64,000 bases of DNA from Pseudomonas synxantha (GCF_900105675.1 NZ_LT629786.1:2790001-2854000); one strand, 5' to 3'; shown: positions 25,390 through 34,353, counted from the stretch's first letter. Notes: generated by a model from the sequence alone, not told the origin. Made by a program: numbers and translations.

Positions 25390-25814
25390 CTGACATACCT
25401 ATATCGGGGCATAGGTATCTACACAACTGACCGTGCTGACTTGCTCTTGCTCTTGCTCTTGCTCTTGCTCTGCTTTTGATTTTAGGCGCCCCGTTAAACC
25501 ACGCTGGCCGTAATTCGACAGGGATTTGGGGGGTAAACCGGCAGGGATGCCGGTTTAGCCGCCCCGCGCCATGGATGGCGCGTGGCGGCGGCCCCCCAAA
25601 TCCCTGTCGGATTACGGGCACACCGAGCCTGGGCGAGGTGCCGAGTGGTGGGGCAAGAGCCTTTTGGTTACTTTTGGGCTCTTTTCAAAAGTGACCCGCT
25701 GTAAAAGCGGAACCAATAGTGGCCGTAATCTAAATAACGGATATGTACTCGGTCCGATCCAACATTCTGGTCGGCTGTCAGGCCGCCATCGGGGGCGAGC
25801 CCCCTCCCACATTT
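25390..25814 (+). repeat. Structured ~430-bp repeat, copy B, with a hexamer expansion
   Basis: Same element as 2204-2640. Its outer junction stem (from 25516, closing at 25609) is perfect over 18 pairs, the best of the three copies. The hairpin after it pairs GAGCC with GGCTC, where copy A pairs GGACC with GGTCC. The leader holds five tandem TTGCTC units (25441-25470), where copies A and C have two TTGATC units. It closes with an inverted REP. Confidence 0.8.
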
Positions 25815-25833
25815 TGGACCTGTGTATAGCGCG

Positions 25834-27969
25834 TTATAGGGTGTAGGAAATTCCAACCTGCACCGTACGCGGCGCACCCGGGTAGGCATAGATATTGCCG
25901 AACGCCCCTTCCTCATACTCGCGGTTGAACAGGTTCTTCACATCCAGGTTCAGGCGTACCTGCTCGTTGACCTTGTAGTAGCCGAGCAGGTCGACCACGG
26001 TGTAGGCGTCCATCGAGAAGCCAGAGTTGGCGGTCTGGCCGGCACGCTGGTCGACGTACTTGGCGCCGGCCCCCAGGCCCAGGCCCTTGAGCGCGCCGTC
26101 CTGGAACTCGTAGACGTTGAGCAGGCTGAAGCTGTTACGCGGGATGTTCATCAGGCGGGTGCCGGCGCGCAAGGTGGTGTCGCGGGTCACTTCGGCGTCC
26201 ACGTAGGCGTAGCCGCCGATCACACGCCACTCGGGTGTGAGGTTGCCCGCCACGTTCAGGTCAAATCCGCGACTGCGCACCTGACCAGTCGCAACACGCA
26301 GGGTATCGTCCAATGGGTCGATGGCCAGCACATTTTTCTTTTCGATCTGGTAGATCGCCGCGTCGACACTCAGTTGACGGTCAAGCGCCTCCCACTTGAC
26401 CCCGATCTCATAGGACTTGCCTTTCTCCGGTGCAAAACCACCGCCTTCACGGCTGGCGCCGGTATTGGGCTTGAACGAACGGGCGGCGTCGGCATAGACC
26501 GCGACGGTGTCGGTGAGGTCGTAGATCACGCCCACACGCGGGGTGACGGCGTTGTCGGCGGCGGTCCACGGTTTTACTCCCGCCACATAACTTTCGTAGT
26601 CATGTTCAAAACGCTCGAAACGCGCACCTGCCAAGACCTTCAAGCGCTCGGTCAGCGCCACCTGATCCTGGACAAACGCCGCATAGGTCTTGAGGTTCTC
26701 CTTGTCGTGGGTCGGCGTGCGCGTCAGCGGCGGACGGGCCTGGCCATACACCGGATTGAAAATGTCGATCGGGTAGGTACCCAGGACCGCACTGGAACGC
26801 TGGATGATCGACTTGTAGTCGTAATCCTCGTACTCGATACCAGTGAGCAAGGTGTGCTCGAAGCCGCCCGTGGAAAAGTGCCCGGTCAGGTTTAGCTGGT
26901 AATCCTTGTCGGTCCATTCCAGCTTGCGGTAGTTGAAGTTGCGCTGCAGGGTGCGGCCATCGGCGCCCAGGCTGCCCGTCCCATTGGCTTCGATGGCGTT
27001 GCCTTTCAAACTGCCGTCCAACCACTGGAAACCACCGCCCAGGGTCCAGTTGTCGTTGAGCGCATGCTCGAAACGCAACTGCGCCATGTTGTTGTCGTTG
27101 TGCAGCTTGCCGGCGTCCTTGTCGCCCCAGAACGTATCGCGCGAGGGCGTTCCGCGCTGGTTGGGCAGGCGCGTCAGGCCACGGTCCAACGGGTGGTTGT
27201 TGCGCATGAAGTCGCCTTCGAAGGTCACCTTGGTGTCATCGCTGGCCTGCCAGGTGACCACCGGGGCCACGCCGTAGCGCTCGGTCTCGACATGATCGCG
27301 GAAGGTATCGCCGCCCTCACCCACCACGTTCAGGCGATAGGCCAGGCGGCCTTCTTCGTCCAGTGGGCCGGAGGCATCCAGGGTGCCGCGTTTCATGCCC
27401 TGGTCATTCAACTGGCTGCCCAGGGTGACGGTGCGTTCGGCCAAGGGTTGCTTGGACACCACGTTGAACGTACCACCGGGGTCGCCACGGCCGTAGAGCA
27501 TGGTTGCGGGGCCGCGCAACACCTCAAGGCGTTCGATGGTGTTGGCATCCGGCATGTTCGGGTAGCCGCGGTTGATCGGGAAACCATTGCGGTAGAACTC
27601 ACCGGTGGTGAAGCCACGCACGGTGAAGGTGGTCAGGCCCTGGCCGCCGAAGTTGTTGGCGCGACCGACACCGCCGGCATAGTCGAGGGCATCCTGCAGG
27701 CGCGTCGCACCGATGTCCTCGACCACGTCCTTGGAGACAACGCTGATGGATTGCGGGGTTTCATGAATGGAGGTGTCGGTGCGCGTCGCACTGGCTGATC
27801 GTGTGGCGCGGTAACCCTGCACCGGCCCCTGGGCGGACTCGAAGTCTGCGGTGGCAGTCACGTTGGTGGCCTGCAGCTCGATACTGGCTGTTTCAGCGGG
27901 GGCATCCTCTGACCACGCAAAGGGGGAAAACGCCTGAAGCACACAAATGGAAATCAGGGTACGACGCAT
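25834..27969 (-). CDS. TonB-dependent siderophore receptor (FhuE/FoxA type)
   Basis: About 711 residues. Signal peptide MRRTLISICVLQAFSPFAWS, a TonB-box-like segment after it, a plug domain (HETPQSISVVSKDVVEDIG, VRGF, RLEVLRGPATMLYGRGDPGG) and a 22-strand barrel ending in an aromatic/leucine C-terminus (VQVGISYTL). The plug motifs match ferric-hydroxamate receptors. No N-terminal signalling extension and no adjacent sigma/anti-sigma pair, so control is probably by Fur alone. ATG at 27969 was chosen because it starts the signal peptide; 30 codons upstream overlap the promoter. Confidence 0.88.
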   Translation of the reverse strand: MRRTLISICVLQAFSPFAWSEDAPAETASIELQATNVTATADFESAQGPVQGYRATRSASATRTDTSIHETPQSISVVSKDVVEDIGATRLQDALDYAGGVGRANNFGGQGLTTFTVRGFTTGEFYRNGFPINRGYPNMPDANTIERLEVLRGPATMLYGRGDPGGTFNVVSKQPLAERTVTLGSQLNDQGMKRGTLDASGPLDEEGRLAYRLNVVGEGGDTFRDHVETERYGVAPVVTWQASDDTKVTFEGDFMRNNHPLDRGLTRLPNQRGTPSRDTFWGDKDAGKLHNDNNMAQLRFEHALNDNWTLGGGFQWLDGSLKGNAIEANGTGSLGADGRTLQRNFNYRKLEWTDKDYQLNLTGHFSTGGFEHTLLTGIEYEDYDYKSIIQRSSAVLGTYPIDIFNPVYGQARPPLTRTPTHDKENLKTYAAFVQDQVALTERLKVLAGARFERFEHDYESYVAGVKPWTAADNAVTPRVGVIYDLTDTVAVYADAARSFKPNTGASREGGGFAPEKGKSYEIGVKWEALDRQLSVDAAIYQIEKKNVLAIDPLDDTLRVATGQVRSRGFDLNVAGNLTPEWRVIGGYAYVDAEVTRDTTLRAGTRLMNIPRNSFSLLNVYEFQDGALKGLGLGAGAKYVDQRAGQTANSGFSMDAYTVVDLLGYYKVNEQVRLNLDVKNLFNREYEEGAFGNIYAYPGAPRTVQVGISYTL

Positions 27970-28044
27970 GGATGTTGAACCTAGTGAAAGAGCCAGATGG
28001 GACGGCAAACCTGCCAAGAATTCGCGAGCATCATAGCCCAGCCG

Positions 28045-28071
28045 ATTCTCATTTGGCATCCATTCTCATTT
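28045..28071 (-). promoter_or_regulatory. Candidate Fur site upstream of the TonB receptor gene
   Basis: Two direct ATTCTCATTT repeats (28045-28054 and 28062-28071), read on the minus strand as AAATGAGAAT, the half-site seen in many Fur boxes. About 75-100 bases upstream of the receptor start. Confidence 0.55.
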
Positions 28072-28122
28072 GTTATTTTTCGCTCAAGCCTTTGGCCCTC
28101 CGTAGTGCATAAACACCAGGCG

Positions 28123-28148
28123 AAAAAAAGCCACTCACTTGAGTGGCT
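28123..28148 (-). terminator. Rho-independent terminator of the xenA-like gene
   Basis: On the minus strand AGCCACTC pairs with GAGTGGCT around a 4-base loop, followed by a run of seven T. It lies 22 bases beyond the xenA stop codon. Confidence 0.85.
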
Positions 28149-28169
28149 CTTGTGTATGCCTGGCCCGCC

Positions 28170-29261
28170 TCAGCGATAGCGTTCCAACCAATGCGCGTAA
28201 GGCGCCGGCAAGGTCCAGGAGGATTTTTCCACGCCCAGTTCCTTGGCGGCAAAGTACGCCCAATGCGGATCGGCCAAGTGCGCACGCCCTACCGACACCA
28301 GGTCCAGGTGCCCGGCCTGCAACGCGCCTTCGGCCAGTTGCGGGGTACCGAAGCCCCAGGCGGATGTCACCGGGATACCCGCTTCACGACGCACGCGCTC
28401 GGCAATCGGCCCCATGAAGGCCGGACCCCACGGGATGTTGGTGTCGGGAATGGTGAAACCGACGCTGACACTCAGCAGGTCCAGGCCACCGTCCTTGAAG
28501 CGGCGCGCCAGCTCGATGGACTCGGTGAGGGTCTGCTCATCACGGCCGTCGTATTCAATCACGCCAAACCGCGCGGTAAGCGGCAGGTTTTCCGGCCAAA
28601 CTTCACGCACGGCGGCCAGGGTTTCCAGGAGGAAGCGGCTGCGGTTATCGAAGCTGCCACCGTAGGCATCGGTGCGCTGGTTGGAATGCTCGGAGAAAAA
28701 GCTCTGGCCCAGGTAGCCGTGGGCGAAGTGCAGCTCGATCCATTCAAAACCGGCGTCACGGGCGCGGCGGGCGGCGTCGACGAAGTCCTGCTGGACGCGG
28801 GCGATATCGTCCAGGGTCATGGCACGCGGTACGTTGGGCAGGTTGGCCCCGAACGCGATGGCCGAGGGGGCGATGGTTTCCCAGCTGCGTGCATCGGAGG
28901 CAGGAATGTGGTCATCGCCTTCCCACGGGCGGTTGGCGCTGGCCTTGCGACCGGCGTGGGCGATCTGGATGCCCGGCACCGAACCTGCGGCCTTGATGGC
29001 CTTGACCATGGGCACGAACGCCTGGGCATGGGCATCGCTCCAGATACCGGCACAGCCTGGGGTGATACGCCCTTCGGGAGCGACTGCGGTGGCCTCGACC
29101 ACCAGCAGGCCGGCCCCGCCACGGGCCATGCCGGCCAGGTGTACGTGGTGCCAATCGTTGACCATGCCGTCATCGGCCATGTATTGGCACATCGGCGGGA
29201 TGGCAATGCGATTGCGCAAGGTAACGTCTTTAAGTTTGAACGGTTCGAACAACGCGGACAT
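28170..29261 (-). CDS. xenA: Xenobiotic reductase XenA (old yellow enzyme, YqjM class)
   Basis: 363 residues, nearly collinear with Pseudomonas XenA. It binds FMN and uses NAD(P)H to reduce activated C=C bonds, nitro compounds and quinones. Visible: IAIPPMCQYMADDG with the class-specific Cys near residue 25, IQIAHAGRKAS, the HFAHGYLGQSFFS segment (His pair binding the substrate), DAYGGSFDNRSRFLLE, and a C-terminal WxxPxPYAHWL. It is divergent from an ArsR-type regulator with a large palindrome between them, and ends at a rho-independent terminator. Confidence 0.95.
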   Translation of the reverse strand: MSALFEPFKLKDVTLRNRIAIPPMCQYMADDGMVNDWHHVHLAGMARGGAGLLVVEATAVAPEGRITPGCAGIWSDAHAQAFVPMVKAIKAAGSVPGIQIAHAGRKASANRPWEGDDHIPASDARSWETIAPSAIAFGANLPNVPRAMTLDDIARVQQDFVDAARRARDAGFEWIELHFAHGYLGQSFFSEHSNQRTDAYGGSFDNRSRFLLETLAAVREVWPENLPLTARFGVIEYDGRDEQTLTESIELARRFKDGGLDLLSVSVGFTIPDTNIPWGPAFMGPIAERVRREAGIPVTSAWGFGTPQLAEGALQAGHLDLVSVGRAHLADPHWAYFAAKELGVEKSSWTLPAPYAHWLERYR

Positions 29262-29291
29262 CAGATACTCCGGGGAAGGGTGTGTGATTCG

Positions 29292-29315
29292 ATAGTTCGA
29301 TGGTAATCGAACTAT
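29292..29315. promoter_or_regulatory. Operator palindrome between xenA and the arsR-type gene
   Basis: ATAGTTCGAT (29292-29301) and ATCGAACTAT (29306-29315) form a perfect inverted repeat around GGTA, between the two divergent start codons. Very likely the ArsR-type repressor's binding site. Confidence 0.75.
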
Positions 29316-29350
29316 GGTATTGAACGCTACCCCCCTGTTATGATCCGCTC

Positions 29351-29650
29351 ATGCGAGCCTTCAAACACCCTACTCCGCAAGAATTGACGCTTGAGCGCGT
29401 GCTTTACGCCTTGAGCGACCCCGTACGCCTGGACATCGTGCGCTGCCTGGCCGGCGTGCCCGAAGCCAGCTGTGGTGAACTGGATGGCGGACGGCCTAAA
29501 TCGAGCATGTCCCACCACTTCCGCGTGCTGCGCGATGCCGGCCTGGTGCACACCCGCAACGTGGGCACTACCCATATGAATTCGTTGCGTCGCGACGAGC
29601 TGGAGAGCCGCTTTCCCGGGTTGCTGGCGAGTATTCTGTCGCAGCTGTAG
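29351..29650 (+). CDS. ArsR-family winged-helix regulator
   Basis: 99 residues; winged-helix fold with LYALSDPVRLDIVRCL, recognition helix KSSMSHHFRVLRDAGLV and wing NVGTTHMNSLRRDEL. The CxC metal motif of metalloregulators is absent, so it probably senses an organic or redox signal through another route. It is divergent from xenA with a 24-base palindrome in the gap, the arrangement expected of a repressor of xenA and of itself. Confidence 0.88.
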   Translation: MRAFKHPTPQELTLERVLYALSDPVRLDIVRCLAGVPEASCGELDGGRPKSSMSHHFRVLRDAGLVHTRNVGTTHMNSLRRDELESRFPGLLASILSQL

Positions 29651-29664
29651 ATGACGCCTGCGCG

Positions 29665-30693
29665 TCAGGATAAAACCGGCTGCAGCAGCGCACCGTCCAG
29701 ATGCACGCAGTCCTTGCCGTTGCGCTTGGCACCATACAGGTTCTTGTCCGCCATCTTGAGCACCGTCGACAGGTCGTCGCCCGCTGAAAAGCGCGCCATG
29801 CCCGCGCTGCAAGTGTAGTTATGCGGTGCAGCGACACTGCTGCGGATCGACTGCAGTAACGCCAGGGCATAATCGCAGGCCAGTTCCGGGTCATCGCCCT
29901 GCAACAACACACCGAACTCTTCCCCGCCGATTCGACCAAAGCTGTGGCTACCCTTGGCGTTTTTCAGGCACACGGCCATGGCGCGCAGGATCTTGTCGCC
30001 CACATCGTGACCATACAGGTCATTTTTTTCCTTGAAACTGTCGATATCCAACATGATGAAGTAGCCCCCCTGACCACCACTGAGCAACTTTTCGAAACTT
30101 TGCATAAAGGCGCGCCGGTTGAGGATCGAGGTCAGATAATCCGTTTCGGCCAATGCGCGAAACTCACTTTCTACCAGCAATACCGAGCGCAGGTTCTTCA
30201 AGTAGGAGTAACTCAAGATAAAACCAATGGACACCGAAGAAGCACAAAACATCAGCAGATAGACCTCGGTGCCCGCATATATATCGGCCTGCATCGGCGG
30301 CCACAGAATAAGCCAGACCAATAGCGCGTCGGCCAGATAATCCTGGACACTGATAAACAAGATGGCGCTGCCCACCACCAGGGTGACGGCCAATGGCAGA
30401 CCATAAATGCGCAACTCTTCATTCAAGCGAATCATGTAGGCGAAGCCGACCGACAACAGCACCATATAGGTCACCCCCAGCACCCGCCAAAGCAGAAAGT
30501 TGGCGGTCCTGGTATGCACGCGGCAAACCACCAACAGGCCAAGAGTGACGCCCATCGTATAAATATCCAACTGCAGGGCCGGATGAATCAACAACATGCC
30601 GACCCAGGCAATAATCCCTATCCATTCGGCTTGCGTCACGGCGGGCGACAGCAGACTGCGCATCCGGGGCCGCAACTTCAAGTTAGCAGGCAT
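29665..30693 (-). CDS. Membrane diguanylate cyclase (GGDEF)
   Basis: 342 residues. An N-terminal membrane sensor of about five or six hydrophobic segments (residues 20-165) is linked by a short helix to a GGDEF domain with active-site GGEEF in FGRIGGEEFGV near 265, and DIDSFKEKNDLYGHDVGD. It should make cyclic di-GMP. The RxxD inhibitory I-site normally five residues upstream of GGEEF is not present (HSFGRI), suggesting no product inhibition. GGGAG precedes the start. It begins 2 bases after the stop of the upstream regulator gene, so the two form an operon. Confidence 0.9.
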   Translation of the reverse strand: MPANLKLRPRMRSLLSPAVTQAEWIGIIAWVGMLLIHPALQLDIYTMGVTLGLLVVCRVHTRTANFLLWRVLGVTYMVLLSVGFAYMIRLNEELRIYGLPLAVTLVVGSAILFISVQDYLADALLVWLILWPPMQADIYAGTEVYLLMFCASSVSIGFILSYSYLKNLRSVLLVESEFRALAETDYLTSILNRRAFMQSFEKLLSGGQGGYFIMLDIDSFKEKNDLYGHDVGDKILRAMAVCLKNAKGSHSFGRIGGEEFGVLLQGDDPELACDYALALLQSIRSSVAAPHNYTCSAGMARFSAGDDLSTVLKMADKNLYGAKRNGKDCVHLDGALLQPVLS

Positions 30694-30695
30694 CC

Positions 30696-31547
30696 CTACG
30701 CTCCCATCTCAATAGCATGCAGGCCAACCGCAAATGAAAAGGCCATGAAGCGCTTTACCAGACTGGCGAAAGGTGGCAGCACTTCCAGCCGGGTCTTGGA
30801 GTGGGCCTTGAAATAGCCCTTCTCCACGCCCTCCTGCACCATGCGGATAATGTGGGTCTTGGACACGGAAAGTTGCTTGGCCAATGCCAGGTAGGACGAC
30901 GACCTGAAGGTAGTGCGGTCATTGTCCGGCGCAAAGGCATCGTTATAGATAGCCAGCATCAACAGATGCCCGGCGTCGCGTTTCACCAGCCAATAACACT
31001 CGGGCAGTAACACATCCACCGTCAGTTCAGAGGCGAGGATCACGGCGAAACCCTTGAAATAGAGGGCCAGGAACCCGCGATCGTCGAGGTCACGCATCTG
31101 CCGGAAAATCTCCCGTTCCGGGTAGAGCAGCGCCAACGACTCAGTCAGGGCGGTCAGCATTAAGCGCGCTTCACGGCAGGCTTCATCCGAGGGTGAATAC
31201 ACCCGGAAGCGACTGTCTTCGGGGTGCGGTGCAACCTCCATGAAACCCAGGGCCCGAAACAACAGGAAGATTGATTCCAGGCTGTTTTTCGAACAATACC
31301 TGCGCGTCACGCACAGGGCCTTAACTTCTGCCAACAATGGCAGTGGGGTGGAAAAGTACCGGCTCAATAACGCAAACGACACCATCAAGCGGCTGTATTT
31401 AAGTGCACTCTTGTAGAAAAACGGTCGTCTTGAATAGGGCACGAGCAGCACGTGGTAATGCGCTCTCATGCACGCTTCAAAATCCCTATGACGTTCGAGT
31501 GCTTGCGCGGTATTACACATAGCTGACTTCAACGAACTGACACGCAT
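30696..31547 (-). CDS. Unrecognised protein with C-terminal helix-turn-helix, partner of the diguanylate cyclase
   Basis: 283 residues, mostly helical. I do not recognise the N-terminal 200 residues. A helix-turn-helix-like segment near the C-terminus (LALAKQLSVSKTHIIRMVQ, about 220-245) followed by EGVEKGYFKAHSKTRLE suggests a winged-helix DNA-binding unit. ATG at 31547 has AGGG nine bases upstream; a TTG at 31568 is less likely. The gene is directly followed by the GGDEF gene, which it may regulate or with which it may share a signal. The base composition is somewhat lower in GC than that of the surrounding genes. Confidence 0.6.
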   Translation of the reverse strand: MRVSSLKSAMCNTAQALERHRDFEACMRAHYHVLLVPYSRRPFFYKSALKYSRLMVSFALLSRYFSTPLPLLAEVKALCVTRRYCSKNSLESIFLLFRALGFMEVAPHPEDSRFRVYSPSDEACREARLMLTALTESLALLYPEREIFRQMRDLDDRGFLALYFKGFAVILASELTVDVLLPECYWLVKRDAGHLLMLAIYNDAFAPDNDRTTFRSSSYLALAKQLSVSKTHIIRMVQEGVEKGYFKAHSKTRLEVLPPFASLVKRFMAFSFAVGLHAIEMGA

Positions 31548-31874
31548 GAAAGAGCCCTGATCAACCAATTATTCCACTGATCTCGGCTACGAAATCCCTG
31601 CAGCCAGGTCCCAAAACAAATCACGTCAAAAACCCTGCCATTAATGGCTTTTTGCCTCGAACGCAATGTACAGCGATTGCCGCACCAGACGTCATCAGTA
31701 CCAAAGTTGTTCCACATTCAAATCATCTGTGGCTCGCAGTTGCGCGACATCTCTCGTTACATTCTCCCGGGATAGCGACTTATCAACTAATCGATTCAGC
31801 ACCCTGCGAACCTTCCCCCTCCCGCGACGTCGTAACAGGGCATTGTTGCCAACCACCCACTGCGAGGTGCTCGT
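31548..31874. other. 327-base gap without a recognised gene
   Basis: Divergent promoter region between the helix-turn-helix gene and the bestrophin gene. No repeat, RNA or convincing open frame was seen; a 12-base palindrome GCCATTAATGGC is at 31637. Confidence 0.5.
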
Positions 31875-32762
31875 TTGAAAGCTGCCGTCCTGAAGAAATA
31901 CCGCCTGATCATCAAGACCATGGGCTATGTGGGCTGGGCCCTGTTCTGGCTGTTGCTATGGGATGTGGCCGTGACGGTGGACTTCATGCTGTTTCTCACC
32001 GCCAAGATCAACTTGCCGCTGATGCCCCTGACCTTGCTGGGTTCCGCGCTGGTAGTGCTGATCAGCTTTCGCAACAGCAGTGCCTACAACCGCTGGTGGG
32101 AAGCACGCACGCTGTGGGGGGCGATGGTCAATAACTCGCGCAGTTTTGCCCGGCAGGTGTTGACGTTGCTGGATGACGCCGCCGGCGAGGTCAATCCCGT
32201 CAAGTCGACCCTGTTGCGCCGTCATGTCGCCTACGTCAATTGCCTGGCCGCGCACCTCAAGGGCCAGCCGTGCCCGGAAGAAGTGCGGGCATTTATCCCC
32301 GCCGAGGAATTTGCGCGCAACGGCGCCACTAATAATTTTGCCAATGACATCCTCACCGGCTCCGCTACGTTGCTGGCCCGCGAATACCAGGCCGGGCGCC
32401 TGGACAGCATTCGCCTGGCACGGCTGGAGTCGACCCTGGTGGACCTGTCCAATGCCCAGGGCGGCATGGAACGTATCGCCAACACGCCGCTGCCCTACCC
32501 CTACGTGTATTTCCCACGGCTGTTCATTTCGCTGTTCTGCCTGATCGTGCCGGTGGGCCTGGTGGAATCCCTGGGCTGGTTCACGCCGCTGGCCTCCACG
32601 GTGGTGGGCTTCATGCTGTTGGCCATCGAACGCATCGGTACCGACCTGCAAAGCCCGTTCAACTCCAGCGAACACCAGATCCAGATGGAAACTATCTGCG
32701 AGACCATCGAGAAGAATCTGCAGTCGATGCAGCGTGATGCGCTGGGTGATCATGCTTCCTGA
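31875..32762 (+). CDS. Bestrophin-family (UPF0187) ion channel protein
   Basis: 295 residues with four hydrophobic segments (about 16-40, 48-65, 212-232, 236-255) and the bestrophin motif NSSAYNRWWEARTLWG near 73. Bacterial members form pentameric anion or cation channels in the inner membrane. The start is a TTG at 31875 with GAGGTG placed six bases upstream; the next ATG (31920) would remove the conserved N-terminus. A decayed duplicate of its 3' two-thirds lies at 36119-36517, beyond a three-gene islet. Confidence 0.85.
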   Translation: MKAAVLKKYRLIIKTMGYVGWALFWLLLWDVAVTVDFMLFLTAKINLPLMPLTLLGSALVVLISFRNSSAYNRWWEARTLWGAMVNNSRSFARQVLTLLDDAAGEVNPVKSTLLRRHVAYVNCLAAHLKGQPCPEEVRAFIPAEEFARNGATNNFANDILTGSATLLAREYQAGRLDSIRLARLESTLVDLSNAQGGMERIANTPLPYPYVYFPRLFISLFCLIVPVGLVESLGWFTPLASTVVGFMLLAIERIGTDLQSPFNSSEHQIQMETICETIEKNLQSMQRDALGDHAS

Positions 32763-32937
32763 GCAGCGAGTGCCGCCTGCTCGTTGACAGAGCGTAGCGA
32801 CGCAAAAGGCCCGAAGGCTTCATCTGCAGCCGTTTCTTGGCTGCCCACAACTCATCAAACTGTTACAACAAAGTGCTTAGCACCTGGGCTGAGCCGGATT
32901 AGACCGTTTAAAAAAGGACCAATATCCGCACGAATCA

Positions 32938-32951
32938 TAAGAATATTCTTA
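32938..32951. promoter_or_regulatory. 14-bp palindrome upstream of the P450 operon
   Basis: TAAGAATATTCTTA is perfectly self-complementary and lies about 70-120 bases before the P450 start. It falls in the 298-base AT-rich gap (32763-33060), which holds no gene. Confidence 0.4.
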
Positions 32952-33000
32952 CAGACGACATGATTTTTTCAGGCAAACCTATGCGCCCTGGTCTACTGTA

Positions 33001-33016
33001 TAAACGAGTACGTTTA
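33001..33016. promoter_or_regulatory. Inverted repeat at the P450 operon promoter
   Basis: TAAACG-AGTA-CGTTTA, perfect 6-base arms. It ends six bases before the ATG at 33022, a typical repressor-site geometry and one reason to prefer the later start at 33061. Confidence 0.45.
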
Positions 33017-33060
33017 AACCCATGCCAAGGTCGGCCAGAGTCACCATAAGGAATCCATGC

Positions 33061-34353
33061 TTGAAAACCCTTCCAACTGCAGATCTCTTTTGTCCCGAGT
33101 TTCAACAAAACCCTTATCCCACCTACGCTAAACTCAGAAAGCAAGCGCCTGTCTATTGGAGCGAACAAATACAAGCGTGGGTTGTGACGCGATATGAAGA
33201 TGTGCTTACTTGCCTGCATGACCCGAGAATATCCGCGAACAGGATACTTCCGCGTATGCAACAGATGCCGGAAACATTAAGAGTTCAACTGGCACCTCTG
33301 GAAAGAACCCTGTCGATGTGGCCGCTCATGTTAGAGCGCCCCAACCATACTCGCCTGCGTCAATTGATCAACAAGGCGATGACACCTCGAATAGTGCGAA
33401 GTTTTATTCCGGTCATTCAAGGCCAGGTGGACGAACTTCTCGATTCAGCACTGGCCAGCGACAGTGTGGATTTCATTTCCGACATCGCTACGCCTTATCC
33501 ATTGAATGTGGTGTCTGAGATCATTGGTGCACCGGTGGAAGGACGCCCTTTACTCAAAGCCTGTGCGGTGGACATCGTCAACTTCTTCGGCAGCCCGCCC
33601 CATGAATACGAAGTGCGGGCAAAGACCGCAATGCGCAGTATCAGTGAAGCGACACAAATGCTTCGCGACATTTTGCTGATGCGTCGTAAACAGCCTGCTG
33701 CCGACCTTATATCTTCATTGGTTGAGGCCGAAGAACGCGGCGATGTCATGAGTGAAGAGGAAATCCTTGCCACGTGCCTGATGATGGTTTTTGCAGGGTT
33801 TGAAACGACTACCAACCTGATCGGCAATGGCCTGCTCCTGCTCTTGCAACATCCGCACATCGAGGCTCAGCTACGAAATAATCCCGACCTGATGCGAGGC
33901 GCGATTGGGGAAATGCTGCGTCACGAAAGCCCGGTGCAAAGGCTTTCGCGCATGGCGGTAGACGACTTCACACTACAAAATGAACACATCAAACGTGGCG
34001 ACTTGATATTTTTAATGGCGGCTTCGGCAAATCGAGATGATCAAAAATTCCCAGATCCGGACCAATTCAATATTGAGAGAGACACCAAAAACCACTTGGC
34101 ATTTGGTCACTCAATACACTTATGTCCTGGGAATACACTGGCGCAACTTGAAACCCAGATCCTGTTTACCGAATTATTCAGGCGCACGCGCTCTATCAAA
34201 CTCGTGGAAAGCCGACCAGACTGGCAGATAAATCTGTCCGTACGTTCGCTCACTCGGCTACCGATTAAACTCGAGTCCCTGGAAAAGCCGTTAATCATCA
34301 ACCCAACTTCGATAGTTCACCATGAAACCTATGAAACCGTCACAAACGCTTAA
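33061..34353 (+). CDS. Cytochrome P450
   Basis: About 430 residues, a soluble bacterial class P450. I-helix oxygen motif AGFETT near residue 246, ExxR in GEMLRHES near 284, haem segment FGHSIHLCPG with the Cys ligand near 355. The usual FGxGxHxCxG has Ser in place of the second Gly. It needs ferredoxin partners from elsewhere. TTG at 33061 follows AAGGAA at ideal spacing and gives a natural N-terminus; an ATG at 33022 in the same frame lacks a ribosome site. First gene of an AT-richer three-gene islet; substrate unknown. Confidence 0.9.
   Translation: MKTLPTADLFCPEFQQNPYPTYAKLRKQAPVYWSEQIQAWVVTRYEDVLTCLHDPRISANRILPRMQQMPETLRVQLAPLERTLSMWPLMLERPNHTRLRQLINKAMTPRIVRSFIPVIQGQVDELLDSALASDSVDFISDIATPYPLNVVSEIIGAPVEGRPLLKACAVDIVNFFGSPPHEYEVRAKTAMRSISEATQMLRDILLMRRKQPAADLISSLVEAEERGDVMSEEEILATCLMMVFAGFETTTNLIGNGLLLLLQHPHIEAQLRNNPDLMRGAIGEMLRHESPVQRLSRMAVDDFTLQNEHIKRGDLIFLMAASANRDDQKFPDPDQFNIERDTKNHLAFGHSIHLCPGNTLAQLETQILFTELFRRTRSIKLVESRPDWQINLSVRSLTRLPIKLESLEKPLIINPTSIVHHETYETVTNA

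Noticed and set aside
25172..25621. 150-codon N-terminal extension of the small membrane protein
   Set aside because: It translates REPs and the structured repeat, and the same peptide-like string recurs antisense to the other repeat copies.
31637..31653. GCCATTAATGGC followed by five T as a terminator
   Set aside because: The stem is too short and it lies between two divergent start codons, where no transcript should end.
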